Source: Salsipaludibacter sp963735045 (lineage in GTDB: Bacteria; Actinomycetota; Nitriliruptoria; Nitriliruptorales; Nitriliruptoraceae). Taken from it: 64,000 bases of DNA. The position numbers and the translations under genes were made by a program. Of the stretch, positions 53,000 through 59,754 are shown piece after piece. The notes under the pieces were generated by a model. It saw nothing but the letters and a program-made list of their open reading frames with translations, was not told the DNA's origin and made no database searches. Where the stretch lies: contig CAVTIZ010000002.1 of NCBI GenBank assembly GCA_963735045.1, positions 496,001-560,000 on the forward strand. Direction: 5' to 3'. Within the stretch, counting starts at the first letter, position 1. Each line of letters begins with the position of its first letter.

Positions 53000-53673
53000 C
53001 CACTGCGTCGGCCCCCCAACCGCAGCAACCCGACCCGCACGAGCCCGATGCCCCCGAGGCCCACGAGGCCGATGCCCACGAGGCCGATGCCCACGAGGCC
53101 GATGCCCACGAGGCCGTCGCCCCCGAGGCCGACGCCGGCCACCCCGGGGTGGCGCTGGCGTTCGACCCCATCGCGGCGGCACGGGACAACTGGCGGGCCC
53201 ACGACTGGGCGCTGCCGGACGTGATGGCCGCGGTCACCTCGCTGGCACGCGTGCACCAGGTGCTGCTGCGTCGCTGTGACGACGCCCTTGCCCCCCACGA
53301 CCTCACCTTCGCACGCTACGAGGTGCTGGTCCTGCTGACCTTCTCGCGGTCCGGGGCGCTGCCGATGGGCAAGGTGGGGGAGCGCCTCCAGGTGTCGCCG
53401 GCATCGGTCACCAACGCCGTCGACCGGCTGGAGGCGTCCGGCTACGCCGAGCGTGAGCCACATCCTCGTGACGGCCGTACGACCCTGGCCCGCATCACCC
53501 CTGCGGGCAGCGAGGTCGTCGGGCGTGCGACCGCCGCCCTCGAGGCGGTGCGCTACGGCGTCGCCGGCCTGGCCGACGCCGACGCCCGTGCCATCTTCGA
53601 CCTGTTGCGGGGCGTGCGGGCCGCGGCCGGCGACTTCCCGACCCCGGCCGACCCGGACCGTGTCCAGCCATGA
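52996..53673 (+). CDS. MarR family transcriptional regulator
   Basis: 225 residues from a GTG overlapping meaB. The first 50 residues are an acidic repeat tail (HEADA). The MarR winged helix follows: LTFARYEVLVLLTFSRSGALPMGKVGERLQVSPASVTNAVDRLEASGYAEREPHPRDGRTTLARITPAG. It probably regulates its own acyl-CoA operon, in response to a CoA ester or phenolic ligand, by inference. A strong terminator follows. Confidence 0.9.
   Translation: MTTASAPQPQQPDPHEPDAPEAHEADAHEADAHEADAHEAVAPEADAGHPGVALAFDPIAAARDNWRAHDWALPDVMAAVTSLARVHQVLLRRCDDALAPHDLTFARYEVLVLLTFSRSGALPMGKVGERLQVSPASVTNAVDRLEASGYAEREPHPRDGRTTLARITPAGSEVVGRATAALEAVRYGVAGLADADARAIFDLLRGVRAAAGDFPTPADPDRVQP
53059..53118 (+). repeat. 15-bp in-frame tandem repeat, four units
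   Basis: GCCCACGAGGCCGAT at 53059, 53074, 53089 and, diverged, 53104, coding the AHEAD-type N-terminal tail of the MarR protein. Confidence 0.9.
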
Positions 53674-53702
53674 CGACGGCCCCACCGAGGCGGGGCCGTC
53701 GT
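53673..53702. terminator. Perfect 11-bp hairpin, bidirectional terminator
   Basis: ACGACGGCCCC (53673-53683), an 8-base loop and GGGGCCGTCGT (53692-53702) are exact. It starts at the MarR stop and lies 22 bases from the convergent glutamine synthetase stop. Confidence 0.8.
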
Positions 53703-53724
53703 GGAGGTGTGGGGTGTGACCTGC

Positions 53725-54741
53725 TCAGTCGGCCAGGGCCGCGCAGCAGGTGTCGGTCATCAGGGCCGCGATGACGTAGGGGTCGGCGTTCGCGTTCGGG
53801 CGACGGTCCTCGATGTAGCCCTGCTTGTCCCGCTCGACCTGCCACGGGATGCGCACGGAGGCGCCGCGGTCGGACACGCCGTAGCTGAAGGTGTCGAAGC
53901 GCTGGGTCTCGTGTTCCCCGGTGAGGCGGTCCTCGATGCCCGAGCCGTAGCCGGCGAGGTGCTTCTCGACCATGCCCTCCTTGCCCAGGGACTCGGCGGC
54001 GGTGACGATCGCGTCGTAGCTCTCGCGCATCGCCTTGGTCGAGAAGTTGGTGTGCATCCCGGCGCCGTTCCAGTCACCCTTCATGGGCTTGGCGTCCAGC
54101 GAGATCTCGATGTTGTACTTCTCACCCATGCGGAACAACAGGTAGCGCGCGATCCACATGTGGTCGCCGACCTCGAGCGTGCCCGCCGGGCCGATCTGGA
54201 ACTCCCACTGGCCGGGCATGACCTCGGCGTTGGTGCCGGCGATCTTCAGGCCGGCCTCCATGCACAGGGTCGTGTGCTCCTCGATGATGTCGCGGCCGTG
54301 GATCTTGACCGCGCCGACGCCGCAGTAGTAGGGGCCCTGTGGACCGGGGAAGCCACCCTGCGGGAAGCCGGCCGGCCACCCGGTGGTGACGTCGAGCATC
54401 GTGTATTCCTGCTCGAGGCCGAACCACGGATCCTGGTCGCCGTACTTGTCGAACGCCTCGCGGGCCGCGGCACGCGTGTTGGTCGCCAGCGGGGACATGT
54501 CCTTGGGGTCGAAGGTCTCGCACATGACCAGGATGTCGTTGCCGCCACGGATGGGGTCCGGGCAGGTGAACACGGGCTCGAGGGCGACGTCGGAGTTGTC
54601 GCCGGGCGCCTGGTTGGTGGACGACCCGTCATAGCCCCAGGTGCCGGGCTCGGCGCCGTCCTCCACGATCTTGGTCTTGGAACGGATCTCGGCGGTGGGC
54701 TCGTGCCCGTCGATCCAGAGGTACTCGGCCCGATAGGCCAT
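53725..54741 (-). CDS. glnII: Glutamine synthetase type II (eukaryote-type)
   Basis: 338 residues, the GSII length (type I enzymes have about 470). It begins MAYRAEYLWIDGHEPTAEIRSKTKI, then TWGYDGSSTNQAPG, WFGLEQEYTM, AGTNAEVMPGQWEFQIGP and NGAGMHTNFST, all GSII hallmarks of plant, rhizobial and Streptomyces GlnII. It makes glutamine from glutamate, ammonia and ATP. The ATG at 54741 has GGAG six bases upstream; two earlier Met codons lack a site. Three 11-bp-phased repeats lie 53-79 bases upstream. Confidence 0.95.
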   Translation of the reverse strand: MAYRAEYLWIDGHEPTAEIRSKTKIVEDGAEPGTWGYDGSSTNQAPGDNSDVALEPVFTCPDPIRGGNDILVMCETFDPKDMSPLATNTRAAAREAFDKYGDQDPWFGLEQEYTMLDVTTGWPAGFPQGGFPGPQGPYYCGVGAVKIHGRDIIEEHTTLCMEAGLKIAGTNAEVMPGQWEFQIGPAGTLEVGDHMWIARYLLFRMGEKYNIEISLDAKPMKGDWNGAGMHTNFSTKAMRESYDAIVTAAESLGKEGMVEKHLAGYGSGIEDRLTGEHETQRFDTFSYGVSDRGASVRIPWQVERDKQGYIEDRRPNANADPYVIAALMTDTCCAALAD

Positions 54742-54793
54742 GGCGTGCTCCATCAATAGGTAACGGTCGGTGCGACAAGTGGAGCCATGTCAT

Positions 54794-54820
54794 GTTTCGA
54801 CCATGTTTCGTGCGTGGTTC
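54794..54820. promoter_or_regulatory. Three 11-bp-phased repeats between glnII and mutase
   Basis: On the plus strand GTTTC (54794), GTTTC (54805) and GGTTC (54816) recur at exactly 11 bases; on the minus strand they read GAACC-N6-GAAAC-N6-GAAAC. This matches the spacing and GAAAC core of the GlnR operator of actinobacteria, ahead of a nitrogen-assimilation gene. Confidence 0.6.
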
Positions 54821-54885
54821 AGACGCGAGAAACTGCGTGGGGCATCGGGTGCCCGGACCGACCCCGCCGGGTCGATCGATTTCCT

Positions 54886-54914
54886 TTGACGTCGAAAGAC
54901 CGTCGCCGTACCGT
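54886..54914 (+). promoter_or_regulatory. Promoter of the acyl-CoA mutase gene
   Basis: TTGACG (54886-54891), a 17-base spacer and TACCGT (54909-54914) form a strong sigma-70-type promoter. A near-palindrome centred on GACGTC (54884-54898) overlaps the -35 and could be an operator. Confidence 0.7.
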
Positions 54915-54994
54915 GGACAGACCCATCGACGGTGCCGTCGAGGGCCGTCGGGACCCCCGTCGGTGCCGACCGGACCACGCGCGAAGGAGTCACC

Positions 54995-56707
54995 ATGGCC
55001 GGTCCCGACGACGAGCCCGTCACGCCCGGTGACGAGGCCGTCGACGCGCCGACGGGTGAGGCGGCACGAGCTCGCTGGGAACGCTCCTACGCGGCCGCGG
55101 GCGAACGTGACACCCCCTTCGAGACCCTGTCGGGGATCCCGCTGGAGCCGCTGTACGGCCCCCACAACACGGCCGTGGACGTCGACCGGATCGGCTATCC
55201 CGGCCAGTACCCCTACACCCGCGGCGTGTACGCGTCGATGTATCGCACCCGGCCGTGGACGATCCGCCAGTTCGCGGGCTTCGCCGACCCGGACCAGACC
55301 AACGCGCGGTTCCACGACCTGGTCGACGCCGGCCAGCACGGCCTGTCGGTGGCCTTCGACATGCCGACCCTCATGGGCCTGGACTCCGACGACGAGCGCT
55401 CGCTGGGCGAGGTCGGCCACTGCGGTGTGGCCATCGACTCCATCCACGACATGGAGCGTCTGTTCGCGGGGCTGCCGCTGGGGGAGATCACCACCTCGCT
55501 GACCATCAACGCCCCGGCGGTGACGCTGTTCGCGATGTACGCGGTCGCCGCCGAGCGCCAGGGCTGGTCACTGGACCAGCTCGGTGGGACGCTGCAGACC
55601 GACATCTTCAAGGAGTACATCGCCCAGAAGGAATGGTTGTTCCCGCCGGGGCCACACCTGCGGCTGATCGGCGACCTCATCGAGTTCTGCACCGCCGAGG
55701 TGCCGCGCTACCACCCGGTGTCCATCTCGGGCTACCACATCCGCGAGGCCGGGTCGACGGCGGCCCAGGAGCTGGCGTTCACCCTGGCCGACGGGTTCGC
55801 CTACGTCGAGCTGGGGATGGAGCGGGGCATGCACCCCGACGAGTTCGTTCCGCGCTTCTCGTTCTTCTTCGACGCACACATCGACTTCTTCGAGGAGATC
55901 GCGAAGTTCCGCGCCGCACGCCGGATCTGGGCCCGGTGGCTGCGGGACCGCTACGGCGCCACGGCCGAGCGAGCGTTGCTGATGCGCTTCCACACCCAGA
56001 CGGCCGGGGTCAGCCTGACCGGCCAGCAACCCGACAACAACATCGTGCGGACGGCCATCGAGGCACTCGCCGGCGTGCTGGGCGGGACCCAGTCGCTGCA
56101 CACCAATGCGCTGGACGAGGTGCTGGCGCTGCCCAGCGACCACGCGGCCAAGGTGGCCCTGCGCACCCAGCAGGTGATCGCGGAGGAGACCGGGGTCACC
56201 AACGTGATCGACCCGCTGGGCGGCTCGTGGTTCGTCGAGTCGCTGACCGACGAGCTCGAGCGCCAGGCCGAGGAGGTCTTCGCCACCATCATCGACATGG
56301 GTGACGACGGCACGGTGACGTCGGGGCTGCTGGCCGGGATCGAGTCCGGGTGGTTCATGGCCGAGATCGCCGACGCGGCGTTCGCGTTCCAGAACAAGCT
56401 CGACAAGGGCCGCTACCGCCAGGTCGGCGTGAACGCCCACGTCGATGACGACGACGACCAGCTGGACATCCTGCGCATCTCCAACGAGGTCGGGACACGC
56501 CAGGCCTCGCGGGTCGCCCAGGTGCGTACCGACCGGGACCCCGACCGGCACACCGCCGCGATCGACGCGCTGCAGGACGCCGCGCGGGGTGACGGCAACA
56601 TGCTGCCGTCCATCATGGAGGCGGTGCGCGCCGACGCGACCGTCGGTGAGGTGTCACGTGCCCTGCAGGAGGTCTGGGGCACCTACACCGAGGTCGCCCG
56701 GCTCTAG
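54995..56707 (+). CDS. B12-dependent acyl-CoA mutase large subunit (isobutyryl-CoA mutase-like)
   Basis: 570 residues covering the substrate-binding TIM barrel only; the C-terminal B12-binding domain of fused methylmalonyl-CoA mutases is missing, so a separate small subunit is needed and is not in the window. Motifs: YPYTRGVYASMYRTRPWTIRQFAGF, SISGYHIREAG (His248), LTGQQPDNNIVRT, GGTQSLHTNALDE. The position equal to Tyr89 of Propionibacterium methylmalonyl-CoA mutase is Phe93 and that equal to Arg207 is Gln211, the pair found in isobutyryl-CoA mutase. AAGGAG precedes the ATG at 54995. MeaB, epimerase and thiolase genes lie just upstream. Confidence 0.92.
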   Translation: MAGPDDEPVTPGDEAVDAPTGEAARARWERSYAAAGERDTPFETLSGIPLEPLYGPHNTAVDVDRIGYPGQYPYTRGVYASMYRTRPWTIRQFAGFADPDQTNARFHDLVDAGQHGLSVAFDMPTLMGLDSDDERSLGEVGHCGVAIDSIHDMERLFAGLPLGEITTSLTINAPAVTLFAMYAVAAERQGWSLDQLGGTLQTDIFKEYIAQKEWLFPPGPHLRLIGDLIEFCTAEVPRYHPVSISGYHIREAGSTAAQELAFTLADGFAYVELGMERGMHPDEFVPRFSFFFDAHIDFFEEIAKFRAARRIWARWLRDRYGATAERALLMRFHTQTAGVSLTGQQPDNNIVRTAIEALAGVLGGTQSLHTNALDEVLALPSDHAAKVALRTQQVIAEETGVTNVIDPLGGSWFVESLTDELERQAEEVFATIIDMGDDGTVTSGLLAGIESGWFMAEIADAAFAFQNKLDKGRYRQVGVNAHVDDDDDQLDILRISNEVGTRQASRVAQVRTDRDPDRHTAAIDALQDAARGDGNMLPSIMEAVRADATVGEVSRALQEVWGTYTEVARL

Positions 56708-56756
56708 CCGACCCAACGGGCAGCGCGAGGAATCGCGACGCGTGGGTCGCGACCGG

Positions 56757-56972
56757 TCAGGCCGCGACGGCCGACGAGGAGGGGCGCACGGGGGTGACGA
56801 CGTCGTCACCGGGGGTGTGGTGGGCGACCTGCGTGCCACGGTGCAGGATCGCCTGGCCACCGCAGCGGCAGGACACGGCCGTGACGACGCCACGGGGCGT
56901 GTTGGCCTGCTCGACGATGGCCTCGACACCGCGCAGGGCGTCGCCGGTCTGGGGGCAGATGACGTGGAACAT
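56757..56972 (-). CDS. Small conserved Cys/His-rich protein
   Basis: 71 residues. It starts MFHVICPQTGDALRGVEAIVEQANTPRG and continues VSCRCGGQAILHRGTQVAHH; Cys6, Cys-x-Cys near 35-37 and several His could bind a metal. GGAAGG lies six to seven bases before the ATG, so the gene looks real though short. No family is recognised. It is convergent with the mutase gene and divergent from the LysR gene. Confidence 0.65.
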   Translation of the reverse strand: MFHVICPQTGDALRGVEAIVEQANTPRGVVTAVSCRCGGQAILHRGTQVAHHTPGDDVVTPVRPSSSAVAA

Positions 56973-57060
56973 GGTGTGACCTTCCGGGTGGTGGATCGTC
57001 GCCACGGTCGAGTGGCGACGTCCACGATGGTGTCGTGGGCAACCTTCCATGTCCATCGAC

Positions 57061-57084
57061 GCTTCATGCAGGAAAACATGAAGC
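57061..57084. promoter_or_regulatory. Perfect 8-bp inverted repeat, likely operator
   Basis: GCTTCATG (57061-57068), eight bases and CATGAAGC (57077-57084), in an unusually AT-rich patch between two divergent genes. Confidence 0.55.
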
Positions 57085-57180
57085 AAATGCGAACGGTTCT
57101 GGGTGACCGTGCCGTCATGCATGGGGGGTGGTGGGGCGACTGAACGTCCGTGTTTCTGCTCACTTCCGGGCAGAGTCGTG

Positions 57181-57186
57181 TAGGTT
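57181..57186 (+). promoter_or_regulatory. -10 box of a probably leaderless LysR transcript
   Basis: TAGGTT ends six bases before the ATG at 57193, leaving no room for a ribosome site; the mRNA would start at or next to the ATG. Confidence 0.5.
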
Positions 57187-57192
57187 CTGCTC

Positions 57193-58119
57193 ATGATTGA
57201 TCCACACCGACTCCGCTTCCTGGTCGAGGTCGCCCACTGGGGCACCGTGACCGCCGCCGCCGAGGCCCTGGGCTACTCCCCGTCCGCAGCGTCCCAGCAG
57301 TTGGCGACCCTGCAACGGGAGCTGGACCTCGAACTGCTGGAGCGACGTGGTCGCAACGTCGCCCTGACGCGGGCCGGCCAGGCCCTGGTCGACCATGCCG
57401 ACGCGGTCTTCGATGCCCTGGAGCAGGCCGAGACGGCCGCACGCCGCGCCGGGGAGGTCGCCTCCGGGGAGGTCCGGGTCGGGGCACTGGGGTCGACCAT
57501 CGTCGACCTGCTGCCCCTGGCCGTGGCGTCCCTGGCCCGCGACGAGCCCCACCTGCGCCTGGAGGTGCTGCACCTGGGCGACGAGCTGCTGTCGGAGCTG
57601 ACCCACCGCAGCATCGACCTGGCCGTCGAGCACCGCTGGTCCAACGTCGGGCCCCTGGACGAGCGCGGGCTGGTGTCGCGCGTGCTGTGTCGCGAACCGG
57701 TCTACGTCGTGGCCCACGAGGACCTCGACCTCGAGGACCCGGCCGTGCGTGCGTCCACCCCGTGGGTCGAACACCCCTGTGCCCAGTGCGGTCCGGCGAC
57801 CCACGACGTCATCCGCCGTCTCGGGATCAGCGACCCGTCGATGCCGTTCCGGACCGACGACATGACCGTGATGCTGCACGTGGCCGCGCTGGGCGCCGCC
57901 ATGCCGGTGGTGCCCGCGCTGGTGTGTCTCCACCTGCCCGCCGGCGTCCGGCTGTGGGAGGTCCCCGGCGTGCACCGGACCATCGGCGCCCTCATCCGCG
58001 ACGTCGGCGTCGGCGACCCCGGACTGGCCTCCGTCCTGGACCACCTCGTCGCCGCCGGCCAGCACCTCCAGTCCCGCTTCGCCGACCTCGACGCCACCCC
58101 CCTCACCCTCACCCCCTGA
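57193..58119 (+). CDS. LysR family transcriptional regulator
   Basis: 308 residues. The N-terminal helix-turn-helix is LRFLVEVAHWGTVTAAAEALGYSPSAASQQLATLQRELDLELLERRGRNVALTRAGQALV. The effector domain follows from about residue 90 (GEVRVGALGSTIVDLLP), with an unusual Cys pair in EHPCAQCGPATHD near residue 195. The divergent small Cys-rich gene is the natural first target, by LysR habit. A C-rich repeat region follows the stop. Confidence 0.92.
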   Translation: MIDPHRLRFLVEVAHWGTVTAAAEALGYSPSAASQQLATLQRELDLELLERRGRNVALTRAGQALVDHADAVFDALEQAETAARRAGEVASGEVRVGALGSTIVDLLPLAVASLARDEPHLRLEVLHLGDELLSELTHRSIDLAVEHRWSNVGPLDERGLVSRVLCREPVYVVAHEDLDLEDPAVRASTPWVEHPCAQCGPATHDVIRRLGISDPSMPFRTDDMTVMLHVAALGAAMPVVPALVCLHLPAGVRLWEVPGVHRTIGALIRDVGVGDPGLASVLDHLVAAGQHLQSRFADLDATPLTLTP

Positions 58120-58140
58120 CCCCCCAACCCCGTCCCCACC

Positions 58141-58243
58141 CACCCTCTGCCCCCGCCACCCCCTGACCCCCCGCCACCACCCTCTGCCCCCGCCACCCCC
58201 TGACCCCCCGCCACCACCCTCTGCCCCCGCCACCCCCTGACCC
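58141..58243. repeat. 37-bp C-rich tandem repeat, G4-prone on the minus strand
   Basis: CACCCTCTGCCCCCGCC begins at 58141, 58178 and 58215, exactly 37 bases apart; the third unit is partial. The minus strand carries runs of five to six G separated by three to four bases, enough for G-quadruplexes. Confidence 0.85.
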
Positions 58244-58286
58244 TGCCCCCGCACACCCCTGACCCCCCGCCTCCTCCCCGAAACGT

Positions 58287-58362
58287 GATGTGGATTCACC
58301 CGCCCGATGTGGCCGGCCCCGGGATTTCGGGAAGGTCCACATCACCCGGGCGGGGTCACATC
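58287..58362. repeat. Palindromic element, copy A (76 bp)
   Basis: GATGTG at 58287 and 58306, CACATC at 58338 and 58357: geometry GATGTG-N13-GATGTG-N26-CACATC-N13-CACATC. The arms are imperfectly self-complementary (17 of 25). Copy B downstream of the next gene has identical spacing and the same orientation of its centre. Confidence 0.85.
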
Positions 58363-58472
58363 GGGGGCCGGGGGAGGGGCGGCGGGGGTCGTGGGCCCAC
58401 GGGGGCCTCGGTCGTCCACAGGGGTGGGAGGTGGAGGTGTCGCGAGGTCGACGACGGCTCACGCTGGTGGCC

Positions 58473-59387
58473 ATGGAGTTGTGGGGATCGGTCCTGGAGC
58501 TGGCGAGTCAGCAGTACGGCTGCGTCGCGACGTCGCAGGCGGCCGAGCTGGGGGTCGCGTCGCAGACCTTCCTCGATCGAGTCCGCAACGAGGGGTGGGG
58601 CCACCCCTGGACGGGCGTGTGGACCCTGCCCGGATCCGCGACCGGTCGCCTGGGCCAGTTGTCGCGGCTGGTGCTGGCCGGCGGGCCCGACGTCGCCGTG
58701 ACCGGCCGCGACGCGCTGTGGCTCCACGGCCTGGACCTGCGACTCGGCAGGCGTCCACGCCTGGTCGTTCCGATGTCGCGACATGCGGCCCGTCACTGGG
58801 GGAGCGCGGCGAAGCTCATCAGCAGCCGCACCCTGGCCACCGTCGACATCACCCGGCGACGACGGCTGTCGTGCACCACCCCGGCGCGAGCACTGGTGGA
58901 CCTGGTGGTCCCGCCGTCGCCGACGGTCGCGGTCGTGCGTGACGTGCTCGTGACGGCGCGGCAGGCACGGCTGGTGGACACCACCGACCTCGCGCGCAGC
59001 ATCGGACGTGCTCGCGGCGTGCCCGGGATCGCGGTCCTGCGCCGGGCCGTTGCCGACGTGACGGACGTGGAGGCGGACTCGCCCTTCAGCGACCGGGTCC
59101 ACCGGCGCCTCCGTCGCTCGGGTCTGCACCCGGACCGCACCCCGGCCGTCATCGCCGTGCCGGGGCGCGTGCTGCACCCCGACATCACCTTCGCCGATGC
59201 CCGCGTGGGGATCGAGTGCGACTCGATGCTCGCCCACTCGAGCCAACGGGACCTGATGGTCGACAACCGCAAGGATCGTGCCACTGCGCTCGTGGGTTGG
59301 ACGGTGCTGCGCATCGGCCACCTCGAGTTCGATCGCCACTGGGGCCGGTTCCTGGGCGACCTGCAGCGCGCGCTCGGGCGGGTCTGA
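58473..59387 (+). CDS. AbiEi-like / DUF559 nuclease-fold protein
   Basis: 304 residues. The N terminus (ELWGSVLELASQQYGCVATSQAAELG) resembles the AbiEi antitoxin-type winged helix, the middle (VTGRDALWLHGLDLR, CTTPARALVDLV) continues that family. The C terminus is a DUF559/Vsr-like PD-(D/E)xK fold: HPDITFADARVGIECDS with Asp237, Glu248 and Asp250, then NRKDRATALVGWTVLRI. No AbiEii toxin gene is adjacent. Start ATG 58473 lacks a good ribosome site; GTG 58437 behind GGGAGGTGGAG is an alternative. The gene is bracketed by elements A and B. Confidence 0.75.
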   Translation: MELWGSVLELASQQYGCVATSQAAELGVASQTFLDRVRNEGWGHPWTGVWTLPGSATGRLGQLSRLVLAGGPDVAVTGRDALWLHGLDLRLGRRPRLVVPMSRHAARHWGSAAKLISSRTLATVDITRRRRLSCTTPARALVDLVVPPSPTVAVVRDVLVTARQARLVDTTDLARSIGRARGVPGIAVLRRAVADVTDVEADSPFSDRVHRRLRRSGLHPDRTPAVIAVPGRVLHPDITFADARVGIECDSMLAHSSQRDLMVDNRKDRATALVGWTVLRIGHLEFDRHWGRFLGDLQRALGRV

Positions 59388-59412
59388 GCTCGCGCGCTCG
59401 GGCGGGTCTGAG
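59367..59412 (+). repeat. 24-bp tandem duplication over the stop codon
   Basis: The 22 bases 59367-59388 recur at 59391-59412, including the TGA stop. It looks like a recent slippage at the 3' end of the nuclease-fold gene. Confidence 0.85.
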
Positions 59413-59453
59413 CCCCCTCCTGCCGCTTCCCCCGCCCTGGTGTACGCACACCT

Positions 59454-59548
59454 GATGTGGCCGCCCACGGGCGATGTGCATGTTCTCGAGATTCCGGGAC
59501 GTCTCACATCACCCGTGGGGAGTCACATCGGTCGGGAGGGGGCACATC
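59454..59548. repeat. Palindromic element, copy B (76 bp plus one extra unit)
   Basis: GATGTG at 59454 and 59473, CACATC at 59505 and 59524, the same offsets (0, 19, 51, 70) as copy A, and a further CACATC at 59543 that keeps the 19-base period. The 25-base arms match at 21 positions. The centre shares a GATT-C-GGGA core with copy A. Confidence 0.85.
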
Positions 59549-59575
59549 GCGCGGGGGTGGCGGGTCGGGGGTGGT

Positions 59576-59606
59576 TTGGACGGTGGGGAGGGTGGGTTCC
59601 TAGGAT
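59576..59606 (+). promoter_or_regulatory. Putative ppc promoter
   Basis: TTGGAC (59576-59581), a 19-base spacer and TAGGAT (59601-59606), 149 bases before the ppc GTG and 27 bases after the last CACATC unit of element B. Confidence 0.55.
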
Positions 59607-59754
59607 GCGTCGGCAGCCGGCGTTGCCGGGACTCGACAACGGGGTCGGGTCCGCTGCTCCCGCGATCCGGGTCGTCCACGACGAGGGCGTCCGGTCGCGA
59701 CCGACCGCGATCCACCGACCGCGATCCACCGACCCCGACCGACAGGCCCCGCGC

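Larger units (their letters stand above)
58120..58472. other. Gene-free region with C-rich repeat and palindromic element A
   Basis: The first 160 bases are almost pure pyrimidine and contain the 37-bp repeat; the rest holds element A (58287-58362) and a G-rich stretch up to the next gene. No reading frame here is convincing. Confidence 0.7.
59388..59754. other. Gap with element B and the ppc promoter
   Basis: This 367-base stretch has no gene. It holds the 24-bp duplication, element B and a promoter; the last 140 bases are the probable ppc leader, containing a small GACCGCGATCCACC direct repeat. Confidence 0.7.

Noticed and set aside
58141..58243. 37-bp repeats as a CRISPR array
   Set aside because: Units are directly adjacent with no spacers, pyrimidine-only, and there are no cas genes.
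58287..59548. Insertion sequence with terminal repeats
   Set aside because: The elements are in the same orientation, no transposase motif is found, and no target-site duplication is visible.
59278..59754. Longer N-terminal extension of ppc
   Set aside because: The in-frame extension crosses the upstream gene end, element B and the promoter, and is not family-like.
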